From: Pseudomonadota bacterium
GTDB lineage: Bacteria > Pseudomonadota > Alphaproteobacteria > Rhizobiales > Xanthobacteraceae
DNA length: 64,000 bases
Assembly: GCA_023387695.1 (NCBI GenBank)
Contig: JAEWHT010000439.1
Span: forward strand, 1 to 64,000
Direction of reading: 5' to 3'
A program made the position numbers and the translations under genes. This document shows positions 52,435 through 61,897 of this stretch, in pieces; position 1 is the stretch's first letter; the number at the start of each line of letters is the position of its first letter. The notes under the pieces are model-generated. The model did not search any database. It was not told where the DNA came from and saw only the letters and a list, made by a program, of their open reading frames with translations.

Positions 52435-53910
52435 TCACCGGGATCGTCGAAGCCGGCTCGAGATTTCGAGCCAGACCTGCAGTGCCGCCTGCCTCGCGAT
52501 GACGAGCACGACCGCGAGATAGACGGCAGCCCCAAGCGCGATCAAGGCGACAAGTCGCTGCCAGGCCGGCAGCGGCAGCATCGCGGATGCACCAACGACG
52601 GCCGCTGCCATAAGTGCCGAGCCGGCGAGCGCCGGTACAAGCGCCATGGCGTACCGCCGCACGGCGATCGACAGGATGCGCAACGACGCGCCTGCAGACA
52701 GGGGATAAAGCAACACAGCACGCACCACGTATCCGACAGCGATCGCAACGAGACCGAAGGGCGCGGCGGCAATGAAGATGGCAATGTTCGACGCCGCATA
52801 GATCAGCGTCAGCCAGGTCTGCCAATGCGGCTTGCCAAACGCCAGAATGACCGAGTGATTGTAAAGGCCGATGGTCGTCAGGAAGCCGGTGACCGAGATG
52901 ATCGACAGCAGCGGCGCAGAGGCCAGCCATTTCTCGCCGAAGAAGACCAGCATCAAATCCGGCGACAAAGCTGCGATCCCGGCGAAGATCGGCGCCGTCA
53001 GCAGCGACGTGTACATCACGAAGTCGAGCAGCGCGTTGCCGGACGCCTCGCGATCATGCTGAAGGCCAGCAACCGTCGCAAAGAATACGCGGTTCAACGC
53101 GTTTCCGATCACCGTACTCACGGCGTTCACAAGCCGTTTGGCAAGGCTGTACAAGCCGGCCCCCGCGGCTCCTGTGTACCAAGTGACAAAGATCAGGTCC
53201 GAATTGGCGTTGGCGAAATTGGTGATGCCCGTGAGCGCGACATAGCGGCCGTAACTGATGAGCTCGGTGGCGTCCTTTCGGCTGAAGCGGAAGCCGGGGC
53301 GCCAGGGCGTCAGGGTCCACAGGCTGACCAACGACACGAGCGAGATCGTGACGAGCTGTCCGACAAGGGCCAGCACACCGTAGCCGCTGACGGCCAGAGC
53401 AATGCCGACGGCGCCGCCGAGCATGATCGAGAACAGGGTGCGAAGCGCGAGCGAGCGGAAGATCTGATTGCGCGTCAGCCAGGCCTCGTGAGTCCGTGAC
53501 AGCCCCTGCACGGCAACCACGACCGAAAAACCCTTCAGCACGACGGCGAGGTCTTCCAGACCGGAGAGACGTTCGACGGCACTGCTGGTGGCGAACAGCA
53601 GTCCCGCGGCAACCAGCGAAAAGCCCGCGATCAACCAGAACGATGCGTTGTAGTCCTCGTCCTTGGGTTGGGCGCGTGCCTGGACCGCGATCGCGATGCT
53701 CTCGATCAGAACCGCACGACAGAAATCCAGCGCCAGCGCTCCCGTGGCCACGAGGCCGATGATCTGCGGCGACAGCAGTCGCGCCATGATCACGTAGATG
53801 GCAAGCGTAAGCGCTTGCCCCACCGCGGAATCGAGCGTGGACCAGATGACGCCGGAAACGATCGAGCGTGACGTGACGGACGGCTCGCGGCCGAGTTGGA
53901 GGCTTGTCAT
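52435..53910 (-). CDS. Wzx-like polysaccharide flippase (second copy)
   Basis: A 491-residue membrane protein, with about 12-14 helices. The start SRSIVSGVIWSTLDSAVGQALTLAIYVIMARLLSP and GLYSLAKRLVNAVSTVIGNALNRVFF are typical of the lipopolysaccharide-biosynthesis branch of the flippase family (WzxC-like). It is on the opposite strand to the first flippase and is different in sequence, so it is not a recent duplicate. It may export a second polysaccharide or act on the same unit. ATG 53910 has no clear strong ribosome site. Confidence 0.85.
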   Translation of the reverse strand: MTSLQLGREPSVTSRSIVSGVIWSTLDSAVGQALTLAIYVIMARLLSPQIIGLVATGALALDFCRAVLIESIAIAVQARAQPKDEDYNASFWLIAGFSLVAAGLLFATSSAVERLSGLEDLAVVLKGFSVVVAVQGLSRTHEAWLTRNQIFRSLALRTLFSIMLGGAVGIALAVSGYGVLALVGQLVTISLVSLVSLWTLTPWRPGFRFSRKDATELISYGRYVALTGITNFANANSDLIFVTWYTGAAGAGLYSLAKRLVNAVSTVIGNALNRVFFATVAGLQHDREASGNALLDFVMYTSLLTAPIFAGIAALSPDLMLVFFGEKWLASAPLLSIISVTGFLTTIGLYNHSVILAFGKPHWQTWLTLIYAASNIAIFIAAAPFGLVAIAVGYVVRAVLLYPLSAGASLRILSIAVRRYAMALVPALAGSALMAAAVVGASAMLPLPAWQRLVALIALGAAVYLAVVLVIARQAALQVWLEISSRLRRSR

Positions 53911-54031
53911 GGGCTCAGATTAGGTATGAGCGCGCCAACAGCAGATCTGCGCTTGCGCCGCACGAACGGTCCAAGAGTCGCCTCTTTCGACAGACAGTGT
54001 CCGCAACATAACATCTGCCATCCGAGGGCGC

Positions 54032-54865
54032 ATGAATATTCGAAGCAATCTGCGTAGATTGATCAACGAGGTCGGCTGCGACTTTGTTCAGCAATTGCCC
54101 TATCCGCATGTGGAACTGTTCTTCTGGCGCCCCGATGATGGAACGATCAATTTTGGCGACTATTTGTCCCTCGTCGTCGTCGAGCAATGCCTCAGGCAGA
54201 GCGGTCATACGCTTGCGGACGAAACGTCCCGGCAGGCGCGCATGTTCGCCATTGGCTCGGTGCTTCACTATTCGCGCGACGGTGACGTGATCTGGGGCAG
54301 CGGCATCAACGGACGTGCAGGCCAGAATGATCTCAATCGGCGCGTTCAATCGCTTGATGTTCGCGCGGTACGTGGCCCTCGTACGCAGGAGATTCTTCGA
54401 CGGCGTGGTCTCGCCGTACCGGATGTCTTCGGCGATCCCGCTTTGCTGCTTCCGCAGTTGTTTCCCGGTCGCTTTCAGCGCCGTCATACTCGCCCCTGGA
54501 TTTTCGTACCCAATCTGCACGACATCCGCATGATCGATCCAACAGCGAACAATGTTGTTAGTCCGCTTGGATCATGGAATCGACGCATTGAGGCCATTCT
54601 CGAGGCAGAGCTGGTGTTGGCGAGTTCCCTGCACGGCCTGATCGTGGCGGAGGCTTATGGCATTCCTGCGCGCTACGTGCGTCTGAGCGATGGCGAATCC
54701 GAGTTCAAATACCGTGATTATTATGAAGGCACGCGACGTTTCGACGTCGAGTTTGCCTCGAGCCTCGAACAGGGACGGGAGATGGGAGGCGTCGCGCCTC
54801 TTAAGTTCGACGCTGCTCCTTTGATGAGCAGCTTCCCCATCGATCTCTGGCGCGAGGCACGCTGA
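54032..54865 (+). CDS. Polysaccharide pyruvyl transferase
   Basis: A 277-residue cytosolic enzyme. Motifs: DGTINFGDYLSLVVVE (the NxGD substrate segment), FAIGSVLHYSRDGDVIWGSGI, and SSLHGLIVAEAYGIPARYV (His-Gly of the pyruvyl-transferase family, CsaB/ExoV-like). It transfers pyruvate from PEP to a sugar, making a ketal that gives the polymer negative charge. Its stop is 1 bp before the start of the next gene, a GT4, so they are co-translated. This is strong evidence for an acidic exopolysaccharide. Confidence 0.88.
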   Translation: MNIRSNLRRLINEVGCDFVQQLPYPHVELFFWRPDDGTINFGDYLSLVVVEQCLRQSGHTLADETSRQARMFAIGSVLHYSRDGDVIWGSGINGRAGQNDLNRRVQSLDVRAVRGPRTQEILRRRGLAVPDVFGDPALLLPQLFPGRFQRRHTRPWIFVPNLHDIRMIDPTANNVVSPLGSWNRRIEAILEAELVLASSLHGLIVAEAYGIPARYVRLSDGESEFKYRDYYEGTRRFDVEFASSLEQGREMGGVAPLKFDAAPLMSSFPIDLWREAR

Positions 54866-54866
54866 C

Positions 54867-55973
54867 ATGGCCAGGCGCTTCAGAGTGGCGATCTATGCGC
54901 CACATTTTGCCGAATATTCATATCGGCTCGCAGCGGCACTCGCCAAGCACTGCGACGTCCGGCTCGTGCTCAATCGCAAGGACGCCAATCAGCAGTGGAA
55001 TCTGGACTGGATTCCTGCGCCCTCGCCCTTCGAAACGCGGATACGCGATCTGAGCTTGCGCCGTTCCGGTGCGATCGGACTTCCGCGATCGTTCCTCGAC
55101 ATTCTTACTTTTCGCCCCGACGTAGTGCATTGTCATGAATGCCCGGAATATTTCACCGCTGGACTGATGGAGCTTCTCAGACTCACGAGCCTTCCGCGCG
55201 TCCTCACCGTTCACGATGCCATTCCGCATTCCGAGGGCGGCTCCGGCACGAACACCAGCGAAGAGCGCCTGCGTGAGCGAATGCGCTCCGGTGCCACGCA
55301 TGTCACGGTTCACGGCCAAAGTTGCATTGCCGATTTCGCCAGCGCTTCGCCGGATTTTCGCGGAGAGGTGACCTCCTCCATGCATGGGGTCTTGATGGTC
55401 CCACCGACCAACAGCGCCCAGATCAACGCCACCGATGGCCGGATCCTGTTCTTCGGACGCATGTGGGCCTACAAGGGCCTCGACGTCTTCCTCGACGCAA
55501 TCGATATTCTGGCCAAGCGCGGCGTGCGCCATCAAGCCATCGTCGCCGGCCGCGGCCCGGAGATGACGCGATTTGGCAAGCGAATGGGCGACATGCCCTC
55601 GATCAACGCGATCGACGCATATATCTCGCCGGCGGATACCAGCACGCTGTTCCAATCGGCCGAAGTGATCGCCCTGCCCTACAAGGACGCCAGCCAGAGC
55701 GGCGTGCTGGCATCCGCCTTCGGCAATTGCCGTCCCGTCGTTGCGAGCGCGACCGGCGGCATTCCCGATGTTGTCGCCGACGGCGTCAATGGCCTGCTGG
55801 TGCCGCCTTCTGACGCAACAGCGCTGGCCGATGCGCTCGAACGCGTCCTCACATCAAGGTCGCTGGCGGCGAGCCTGACCGAGGGCGCTCACCAGACCGC
55901 CGCGGGGTCGCTGAACTGGGATCACATCGCCGAGGGCCTGTTCGCGACCTATCGTCGGGCCGCCGGCGCTTGA
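54867..55973 (+). CDS. Glycosyltransferase family 4
   Basis: A 368-residue GT4 enzyme. Acceptor half VAIYAPHFAEYSYRLAAALAKHC and PDVVHCHECPEYFTAGL; donor half ILFFGRMWAYKGLDVFLDAIDIL and the E-like YKDASQSGVLASAFGNCRPVVASATGG, where the usual Glu is Gln-Ser (QSGVLASA), as in some active GT4 members. It starts 1 base after the pyruvyl-transferase stop. It is the fourth transferase of the locus and ends 10 bp from the convergent acyltransferase. Confidence 0.85.
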   Translation: MARRFRVAIYAPHFAEYSYRLAAALAKHCDVRLVLNRKDANQQWNLDWIPAPSPFETRIRDLSLRRSGAIGLPRSFLDILTFRPDVVHCHECPEYFTAGLMELLRLTSLPRVLTVHDAIPHSEGGSGTNTSEERLRERMRSGATHVTVHGQSCIADFASASPDFRGEVTSSMHGVLMVPPTNSAQINATDGRILFFGRMWAYKGLDVFLDAIDILAKRGVRHQAIVAGRGPEMTRFGKRMGDMPSINAIDAYISPADTSTLFQSAEVIALPYKDASQSGVLASAFGNCRPVVASATGGIPDVVADGVNGLLVPPSDATALADALERVLTSRSLAASLTEGAHQTAAGSLNWDHIAEGLFATYRRAAGA

Positions 55974-55982
55974 GGGCACGCC

Positions 55983-57083
55983 TCAAGACGAGACCGAATG
56001 CTCCATCTTGCCGACCGAGCCAAACAAGGGGCCGCGTAGAGTGCCATCCAGCAAGCGCCTGAGCCTGACCTCGATCAGCTCATAGCTGATCGTGCTTGCG
56101 ACCAGCGACATGACGGCACCCAGGACAATGAACGCAGACCATAGCAGCCAGCGATCGACACCGATCGCGACAAGCTTCAGTCCGATCACCTGCAGTGGGA
56201 ACAGCACAAAGGGATGCACGAGGTAAAGGCTGTAGCTGATCTTGCCGACATATTGCAGAGACGGCGCACTCAGGACGTTGCCGATACCGGAATTCGGGGC
56301 AAGCACCATGCCGAACAGCAGGAAGCCGGGAACGAGCGCGACGAACGGGTGAAACAGCACCAGGCTCGCATACATCGCCGCGCCACAGGCAAGGCCCGCG
56401 ACAGCGCCCACCCATCCCGCAATCGGAAACCGCAAGCCGGTGGCGCTGAAGAACATGCCGATACAGAAGAACGCGGTGATCGGCCAGTGCAACAGGCACG
56501 CAAGCCCGAGCAAGACCAGAGGCGCGGCCATCAGCCGGCCACCGAACCGCAGCGCGACAAAGGTCAGCGCAAACCAGATGTAGAAGGCCCACTCATAGGT
56601 CAGCGTCCAGGCGTTCTGCTGCGCGATCGGAAAACCTAGCGCGTCCTGCAGAAAGAACAGATTGGCGGTGAATATCCCGAGATAGCTACCGACATCGATG
56701 CCACGAAAAAACTTGTAACCAACAATCGGCCCGACCACGAACAAGGCCACATGCAGCACCAGAAATACCGGCATGATGCGAAGGACGCGGTCGAAGAAGA
56801 AGCGTCCCAGCGATCCATGCCGCACCAGGCTTGCCGGAATGAGGAAGCCGCTGATCATGAAGAACAGCTCGACACCATGCCCGCCGACATTGATGAGCGA
56901 TTGGAACCATGGCCAGAGCGGCGGCAGAAACCCGGGATTCGGGATGTCGTACACACCGCCTTTCGGCATGTCGTAGAAATGGTCCATCAGCACGCTCAAC
57001 GCCGCGATCGCACGAAGCCCCTGGACCGACGGAACGAACGACCCGTCATACGCCATTTGCTGCTGCCGCGTCGGTTCGCTCAC
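55983..57083 (-). CDS. Acyltransferase family 3, last gene of a four-gene operon
   Basis: A 366-residue membrane acyltransferase. The R-x10-H motif is SVQGLRAIAALSVLMDH; then GVELFFMISGFLIPASL and RFFFDRVLRIMPVF. The GTG start at 57083 overlaps the stop of the upstream gene by four bases (GTGA), and GGGAG lies 7 bases before it; this GTG is preferred over the ATG at 57056. It is the last gene of the operon 60752 to 55983 and probably acts on the same polymer as its neighbours. Donor unknown. Confidence 0.85.
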   Translation of the reverse strand: MSEPTRQQQMAYDGSFVPSVQGLRAIAALSVLMDHFYDMPKGGVYDIPNPGFLPPLWPWFQSLINVGGHGVELFFMISGFLIPASLVRHGSLGRFFFDRVLRIMPVFLVLHVALFVVGPIVGYKFFRGIDVGSYLGIFTANLFFLQDALGFPIAQQNAWTLTYEWAFYIWFALTFVALRFGGRLMAAPLVLLGLACLLHWPITAFFCIGMFFSATGLRFPIAGWVGAVAGLACGAAMYASLVLFHPFVALVPGFLLFGMVLAPNSGIGNVLSAPSLQYVGKISYSLYLVHPFVLFPLQVIGLKLVAIGVDRWLLWSAFIVLGAVMSLVASTISYELIEVRLRRLLDGTLRGPLFGSVGKMEHSVSS

Positions 57084-58186
57084 TCCGCGGCTCCCTGCGT
57101 GCTGAGAGTGGGCTCGAGAACGATCGACTTCCTGCGCTTCGAGCGGAACCGCTGACCGAATGCGATGGAAGGCCTTTCGACGAAGGAAAACGTGATCCAG
57201 CTGACGAGGATCGAGAGGGCGATGATGACGGCCGCGAATGCCGCCCATCCCAACGGCCCATCGCCAAGCCAGAGGAAGCGATGCACCCAGACGATCACGA
57301 ATGGGGACATCAGGTAGACCGAATAGCTGATCACGCCGACGAACGCGACTGGGCGCCAGGCCATCCTCTCGCCAAATGCGGCGAAGGCGATGAACACCAG
57401 CGCCGCGCAGATATAGGCCGAGCCGATCGAATAGCTGTAGAAGAAATTCTCCTGGTAGACACCGCCGAAGCGCCTGTCCGACAGCGCCGCAGCGAAGATC
57501 GCATAGAGTACTGTACAGACAGCCACGTGTCGCCAGCGCAGCTTCCCGCCGATCACGGTGTCGCGGATGATCTTGCCTAGGAACATCGCCGAAAGATTGA
57601 GGCCGACCTCCATCAGGGATGACACTGTCCGGTTCTCGATCAGGATGGCCGCGGTGGTGCCAACCAGGGCGGCGGCGACGACGATGCCAACCGCCGTGAA
57701 ACGTTGATTCAGCAATCCCATGGCAAAAAGAATGGTGCAGCTGACGTAGAACAGAAGCTCGATCGCCAGCGTCCAGTAGAACACCCAGAGATTGGGGATG
57801 TTGGCAAAGGTTTGCAGCATCGTCACATTCGCAACGATCTGCGACAGCGGGAACGTCACGGCATCCAGCAGCACCACCGTGACAAGGCCGATCACGATCG
57901 ACGTCCAGTAAGCCGGATAGAGCCTGAAGAAGCGACTGATCGTGAAATCACGGATGGGCGTCGCGCTGTCCGGAAAACTGAACGGAATCACGAAGCCGCT
58001 GACGAAGAAGAACAGCACAACGCCGAACCGGCCGAAGTTCATGTAGTAGCCGATCGCGTCATGGAAGGCCCAGTAATACGCACCGGTCGGATGTTTCTGC
58101 ACGATCACCTCGAGCACATGCTGAACCAGCACGGCCAGCACGGCGATTCCGCGCAGCGTATCGATGAATGCGAGCCGTTTATGCAT
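57080..58186 (-). CDS. Acyltransferase family 3
   Basis: A 368-residue membrane acyltransferase. The R-x10-H motif is FIDTLRGIAVLAVLVQH, then RFGVVLFFFVSGFVIPFSF and ISRFFRLYPAYW. The C-terminal end is SFVERPSIAFGQRFRSKRR. It starts 9 bases after the stop of the Wzy-like gene and overlaps the next acyltransferase by four bases. It is the third gene of the operon. With its neighbour, it gives two adjacent but clearly different acyltransferases, suggesting two acyl substitutions on one repeat unit. Confidence 0.88.
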   Translation of the reverse strand: MHKRLAFIDTLRGIAVLAVLVQHVLEVIVQKHPTGAYYWAFHDAIGYYMNFGRFGVVLFFFVSGFVIPFSFPDSATPIRDFTISRFFRLYPAYWTSIVIGLVTVVLLDAVTFPLSQIVANVTMLQTFANIPNLWVFYWTLAIELLFYVSCTILFAMGLLNQRFTAVGIVVAAALVGTTAAILIENRTVSSLMEVGLNLSAMFLGKIIRDTVIGGKLRWRHVAVCTVLYAIFAAALSDRRFGGVYQENFFYSYSIGSAYICAALVFIAFAAFGERMAWRPVAFVGVISYSVYLMSPFVIVWVHRFLWLGDGPLGWAAFAAVIIALSILVSWITFSFVERPSIAFGQRFRSKRRKSIVLEPTLSTQGAAE

Positions 58187-58195
58187 GCTGTCTAC

Positions 58196-59533
58196 TCACC
58201 TGCCCCCGCTCACGACAGTTCCCGGCGCGCCGAGGTCGTCCAGCGCACGGACGGGACGTGGCATTTCAATGACCGGGACATTGGAGGCCCGCGCCTTCGT
58301 CGCCCGCCTGGAGAACACCTCACTGAAGCTCAGCGCGATGATCAGCAGGCCAGAGGCCGGCCCGTAATTAAGAACTGTGATCGTGAACAAGTTGACGACG
58401 AAGATCAGCGTCAGCTTGTAGACGTCGGTCGCCCCAAAGGTCGCCCGAAAAACCATCACCATGAAGGCGACGAACGGCATTCCGAACATCAGGTAGGTCC
58501 CGATGTAGAAATTGTCGACCGGCACCCAGAACGAGGCCAAAGGCGAGAACAGCTTCTGCGGATAGTTGAAGCAGCCGGCGCCACATCCCGTGATGAGGCC
58601 GATCGGCATAATCTGGTTCAGGTACACGAAGGGCAATTGCCAGCTGTTATTGATGCGGTCGAGGATGCTGAACATGGTCGAGTGCGGGATGGCCGCAGTT
58701 CCCGACGCCGCCACGATCATGAAGAACGGGACGAAGATCGACGCAAACGACCATAGAGCGATGTTCCGAATCGCCGGGAAACGCGACTTTTCCGGCATCA
58801 TTCGCACGAACACCAAAAGCAGCAGATACAGCACGAGCACGATCATGGTCGTTTTGCTGGTCGTCAAACGAATGGTGTAGATGGCGATCGAGCCGAACAG
58901 AAGGCACCACGGCGTGCTCATGCGGATCGACGTGATCGCGAACGATATGAGAATGAAGAACGCCGCCATGGTGTTGTCGGCGGCAAAACCCATCAAACGC
59001 TGATCGTCGCCGCCATAGGCCCACCACAACCGGCCCGCCTCGCGGACGGCGCCGAACGATTCATATTTATAGCCGACCCAGGGCATCACGTAGAATTTGG
59101 TCAAGATAACGCCAATGACTGAAAGATAGAACGTCACCGCAATGACCGAGAGCAGCTTCCGGTAGGAGCCAAGGCTCGAATCGCAGAAGCAGAACCCGAC
59201 AAACACAGGCAGCATCATCTTGAAGGACGACACCGCCGCGTTACCCGTTCCGAGCATGACATAGCCAAGCACCAGGGAGAGCATGATTTGAATGAGCACC
59301 AATGTCGCCAGGGTGCTGCGATTACGCAGAATGCAATGGATAATGAACTGGGCCAGGCAAAGAAGCGCAATGCCGTCCGGCAGGTACCAGAGCGGATCGA
59401 CGTGAAGAATACTGGTGCCATAACGGATCACGCCGCCGAACGCATCCCGGATCAGATAGGTGCCGAGCGCGATCGCCTCGATGTTAAGGCTGATCAGCGT
59501 CATTCGCGGGCGGTGAAGTGCGAGCATAGACAT
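58196..59533 (-). CDS. Wzy-like O-antigen/exopolysaccharide polymerase
   Basis: A 445-residue membrane protein with about 11-12 helices. The long periplasmic loop with YKYESFGAVREAGRLWWAYGGDDQRLMGFAADNT and the C-terminal loop GCGAGCFNYPQKLFSPLASFWVPVDNFYIG resemble Wzy polymerases (O-antigen ligase/polymerase superfamily), in which Arg residues in these loops move the growing chain. It is the second gene of the operon, between two acyltransferases. It would join repeat units flipped by the Wzx protein. The assignment rests on topology and context; sequence conservation in this family is low. Confidence 0.75.
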   Translation of the reverse strand: MSMLALHRPRMTLISLNIEAIALGTYLIRDAFGGVIRYGTSILHVDPLWYLPDGIALLCLAQFIIHCILRNRSTLATLVLIQIMLSLVLGYVMLGTGNAAVSSFKMMLPVFVGFCFCDSSLGSYRKLLSVIAVTFYLSVIGVILTKFYVMPWVGYKYESFGAVREAGRLWWAYGGDDQRLMGFAADNTMAAFFILISFAITSIRMSTPWCLLFGSIAIYTIRLTTSKTTMIVLVLYLLLLVFVRMMPEKSRFPAIRNIALWSFASIFVPFFMIVAASGTAAIPHSTMFSILDRINNSWQLPFVYLNQIMPIGLITGCGAGCFNYPQKLFSPLASFWVPVDNFYIGTYLMFGMPFVAFMVMVFRATFGATDVYKLTLIFVVNLFTITVLNYGPASGLLIIALSFSEVFSRRATKARASNVPVIEMPRPVRALDDLGAPGTVVSGGR

Positions 59534-59540
59534 ATCAAGC

Positions 59541-60752
59541 TCAGTTCGTCAGACGCGCGGATGGCGCCGGCGTCACCGACAGACCGGATCGCCCCCCAAG
59601 AAGATTGCGAAGGAACTTGCCGCCGGGGATTTCGACGTAACGGTAGGTGTAGTTCGACACCAGGAACACGGCAGCGAGAGCGACGACAAGATTGAGCGTG
59701 GCTGGCAGCCCCGGCTCAATCGTATCAAGCGCCACAATCCGGCGCGCGCCGAGCGCTCGCACGAAATACTCAGCGAACAGCACGACCAGCGCATGCACCA
59801 TATAGATTGAGTAGGATCTCTGCCCGAGCCAAACCAGCGGCCTCGTGGTGAGCACACGCGGCACCAGCAACGCATCGGGAAACGCCAGCAGGCTGCCGAG
59901 GAAAACCGAAAACGTCAGCGGCGCGAGAAAGCTGGCCGCCGGATAGGCCTCCACCACGCTCACCAGCACAATGCTGGCAAACATGGCAACAAGCTGCACG
60001 ACGCCCTGTACAGCTGGATTCGGCCTGCCGGGCAGTCGACGCACAACTCTCACGGTGAGCACACCAAGGAAGAAACTGACGAAGCAGCGCAGGATGCCGA
60101 AATCGGTCTGCAGCCCGAGGCTCCTCTTGTCCAACACGAACACGATGATCGCGAGACTACCGAGCGCGATCAGTCCGGAGAGCGCGTAGAATAACGACAG
60201 TGAGCGCACGCGCTGGGCCAGCAGGACCACCAGCCCAAAGGCGAGATAGGTATAGAACTCGACGCTGATGCTCCAGCTCGGCGCATTCCAGCTGAGATAG
60301 TCAATGAATCCCATCGAGTGCAGCAGAAAGACGTTGAGCAGGAAGGAATAGGAGTTGTTGACCTCGAAGGCAGCCGGCGCCGCAACGACGAGCCCGGCCA
60401 TGACCAGGCTGATGCGCAGGAGACGAAACAGCAGATTCGCGGCCAGCATCACGATGTGCAGCGGATAGACACGCGCAAGGCGCCGCATCATGAAGTCGCG
60501 CAACGAGAAGCGACCGAACTCGCCCTCAACGGAGCTGAGCGACATCACCATGCCACTGAGAACGAAGAACAAGTCAACCAGCAGCCAGGAACTCCTGAAG
60601 AACGCGCAATTAATCCACGCGTTGTGCGGGAACGCTGCGAGGAATGTCGGCATCAACAGAAGATGGTGGATCACGACGGATGTCGCTGCGATACCTCGAA
60701 TGCTATCGAGCGGCAGGACATGCGTCTTCTCGCGATGAACCGACTCCGTCAC
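59541..60752 (-). CDS. Acyltransferase family 3, first gene of the operon
   Basis: A 403-residue membrane acyltransferase. The R-x10-H motif is PLDSIRGIAATSVVIHH; then LVDLFFVLSGMVMSL, RDFMMRRLARVYPLHIV and APSWSISVEFYTYLAF. GGGGAT lies 6 bases before GTG 60752. It begins a tight four-gene operon (gaps 7, 9 and -4 bases): acyltransferase, polymerase, acyltransferase, acyltransferase. The long gap upstream (60753-61307) presumably holds the divergent promoters of this operon and the Wzc operon. Confidence 0.88.
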   Translation of the reverse strand: MTESVHREKTHVLPLDSIRGIAATSVVIHHLLLMPTFLAAFPHNAWINCAFFRSSWLLVDLFFVLSGMVMSLSSVEGEFGRFSLRDFMMRRLARVYPLHIVMLAANLLFRLLRISLVMAGLVVAAPAAFEVNNSYSFLLNVFLLHSMGFIDYLSWNAPSWSISVEFYTYLAFGLVVLLAQRVRSLSLFYALSGLIALGSLAIIVFVLDKRSLGLQTDFGILRCFVSFFLGVLTVRVVRRLPGRPNPAVQGVVQLVAMFASIVLVSVVEAYPAASFLAPLTFSVFLGSLLAFPDALLVPRVLTTRPLVWLGQRSYSIYMVHALVVLFAEYFVRALGARRIVALDTIEPGLPATLNLVVALAAVFLVSNYTYRYVEIPGGKFLRNLLGGRSGLSVTPAPSARLTN

Positions 60753-61307
60753 ATCGACATCCCCAATTATTGCGTCGCAGCACTGTGTCTCAGGTCGCAC
60801 GCGCTTTCAATCATTGCGATCGACGGCTCGCGTTTGGCGCATGATGCTCGACGAGAATTTCATCACTGACGGTTCATTCCGACACATGCGCGCCAAGTTC
60901 ACGCCACTTTTCCCAATTGCGCGGTGATCGCGACGCGACCGCACGACGTTCGCGAATGTTTGCGAGCAAAGTGTGCGCGAAATTCGGCGTTGTTGCGATC
61001 ACGCGCGCACGATGTGTCATCTGCACGTGCAGTCCCATTTTCTGGTGGAACAAAATCGCGCGTCGCCATTTATGTCAGGTTCGCGACAACGCATTCGCCT
61101 CTTGAAGTCTCAGTTGCAACATTCAAAGGCGCCAAATTGCCAATCTCGCAGGCATTGCAATTCCTCGCTATACAACCGACAGCAAATGAAGCGAGCGATC
61201 GCAACCGGCGCGCCTGGTCGCGCCAACTTTTGCGTCGCACAAAATTTGACACAGTTGGCTGTCAGGTTTCGCCAACTTTCATTTGCAGCAACGATGAAGG
61301 GACACAG
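60753..61307. other. 555-bp divergent regulatory region of the exopolysaccharide locus
   Basis: No supported gene. It lies between the acyltransferase/polymerase operon (minus) and the Wzc-like operon (plus). The sequence is visibly richer in A and T than its neighbours and repeats words such as TTGCGA, GCGCGAAATT and CAAAATTTGAC. Similar words appear in the gaps at 41227-41409 and 47000-47128, so a common regulator is possible. TTGACA is found near 61248 but without a matching -10. Confidence 0.45.
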
Positions 61308-61874
61308 ATGGGCTGCGGATCAACACGTCATCGTTTGACGCAACGATGGCTGCAAATCATGCTGATGGGAGCAGCGTTGCTCGCGTTGAGCCTCGGTCCC
61401 TGTCAGGCTCAATGTGTTGAGTTCTCGGATCGCGCTTCGCAGATCGATCTCGATGCATTCGTGAAGTCACCGTCTTCGTTGCTCGAGCGGCTGCGCAATG
61501 ACAAGGAGAAGCTGAAGTATCGGCTCTCTACCTATATCGCCACCAACCCTTCCCTGCTTCCGTCCGTACAGACGCTCATTTCGGAGTCGTCCGCCAACGA
61601 TCGTACGGCGATCGGCTCTGCCCTGCGGCTCGCGGAGGCGCGATGCATCACGACGAAGCCGGATGCTTCGCGCAAGATCAGGGATTTCGCCAAGCGGATC
61701 GGCGATCTCTCCGTGCAAGCGGGCTACACCGCTGTGGGCGAGGCTGACTCAGGCGCGTCGATACAGCCGCAAAGCAGAGCTTCGACGCCATCGCCGGGGA
61801 GCGGCGCTCTGCTGGAGGGCGAATGGAAGACGAAACTGTCTGATCCGTTCAAGCCCATTCCGATTCCTAATTGA
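61308..61874 (+). CDS. Secreted helical protein linked to the Wzc gene
   Basis: A 188-residue exported protein. The signal peptide (LQIMLMGAALLALSLGPCQAQ) is followed by a mostly helical mature part with two cysteines (CVEFSDRASQIDLDAF and ARCITT) and a polar proline/serine tail ending KPIPIPN. A site of AAGG precedes ATG 61308. It is 23 bp before the chain-length gene in the same direction, so it is probably a periplasmic partner of the exporter. No family was recognised; an in-frame start further upstream would not give a signal peptide. Confidence 0.7.
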   Translation: MGCGSTRHRLTQRWLQIMLMGAALLALSLGPCQAQCVEFSDRASQIDLDAFVKSPSSLLERLRNDKEKLKYRLSTYIATNPSLLPSVQTLISESSANDRTAIGSALRLAEARCITTKPDASRKIRDFAKRIGDLSVQAGYTAVGEADSGASIQPQSRASTPSPGSGALLEGEWKTKLSDPFKPIPIPN

Positions 61875-61897
61875 TCACGAGAGGCAGCAACTCGCAA

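Noticed and set aside
51736..53499. A 587-codon open frame across the acyltransferase and antisense to the flippase
   Set aside because: It spans two real membrane-protein genes in the wrong frame, is full of Arg and has no domain pattern.
60924..61307. N-terminal extension of the 61308 gene through the divergent regulatory region
   Set aside because: The extension lacks a ribosome site and would bury a clear signal peptide; the sequence is better explained as non-coding control DNA.
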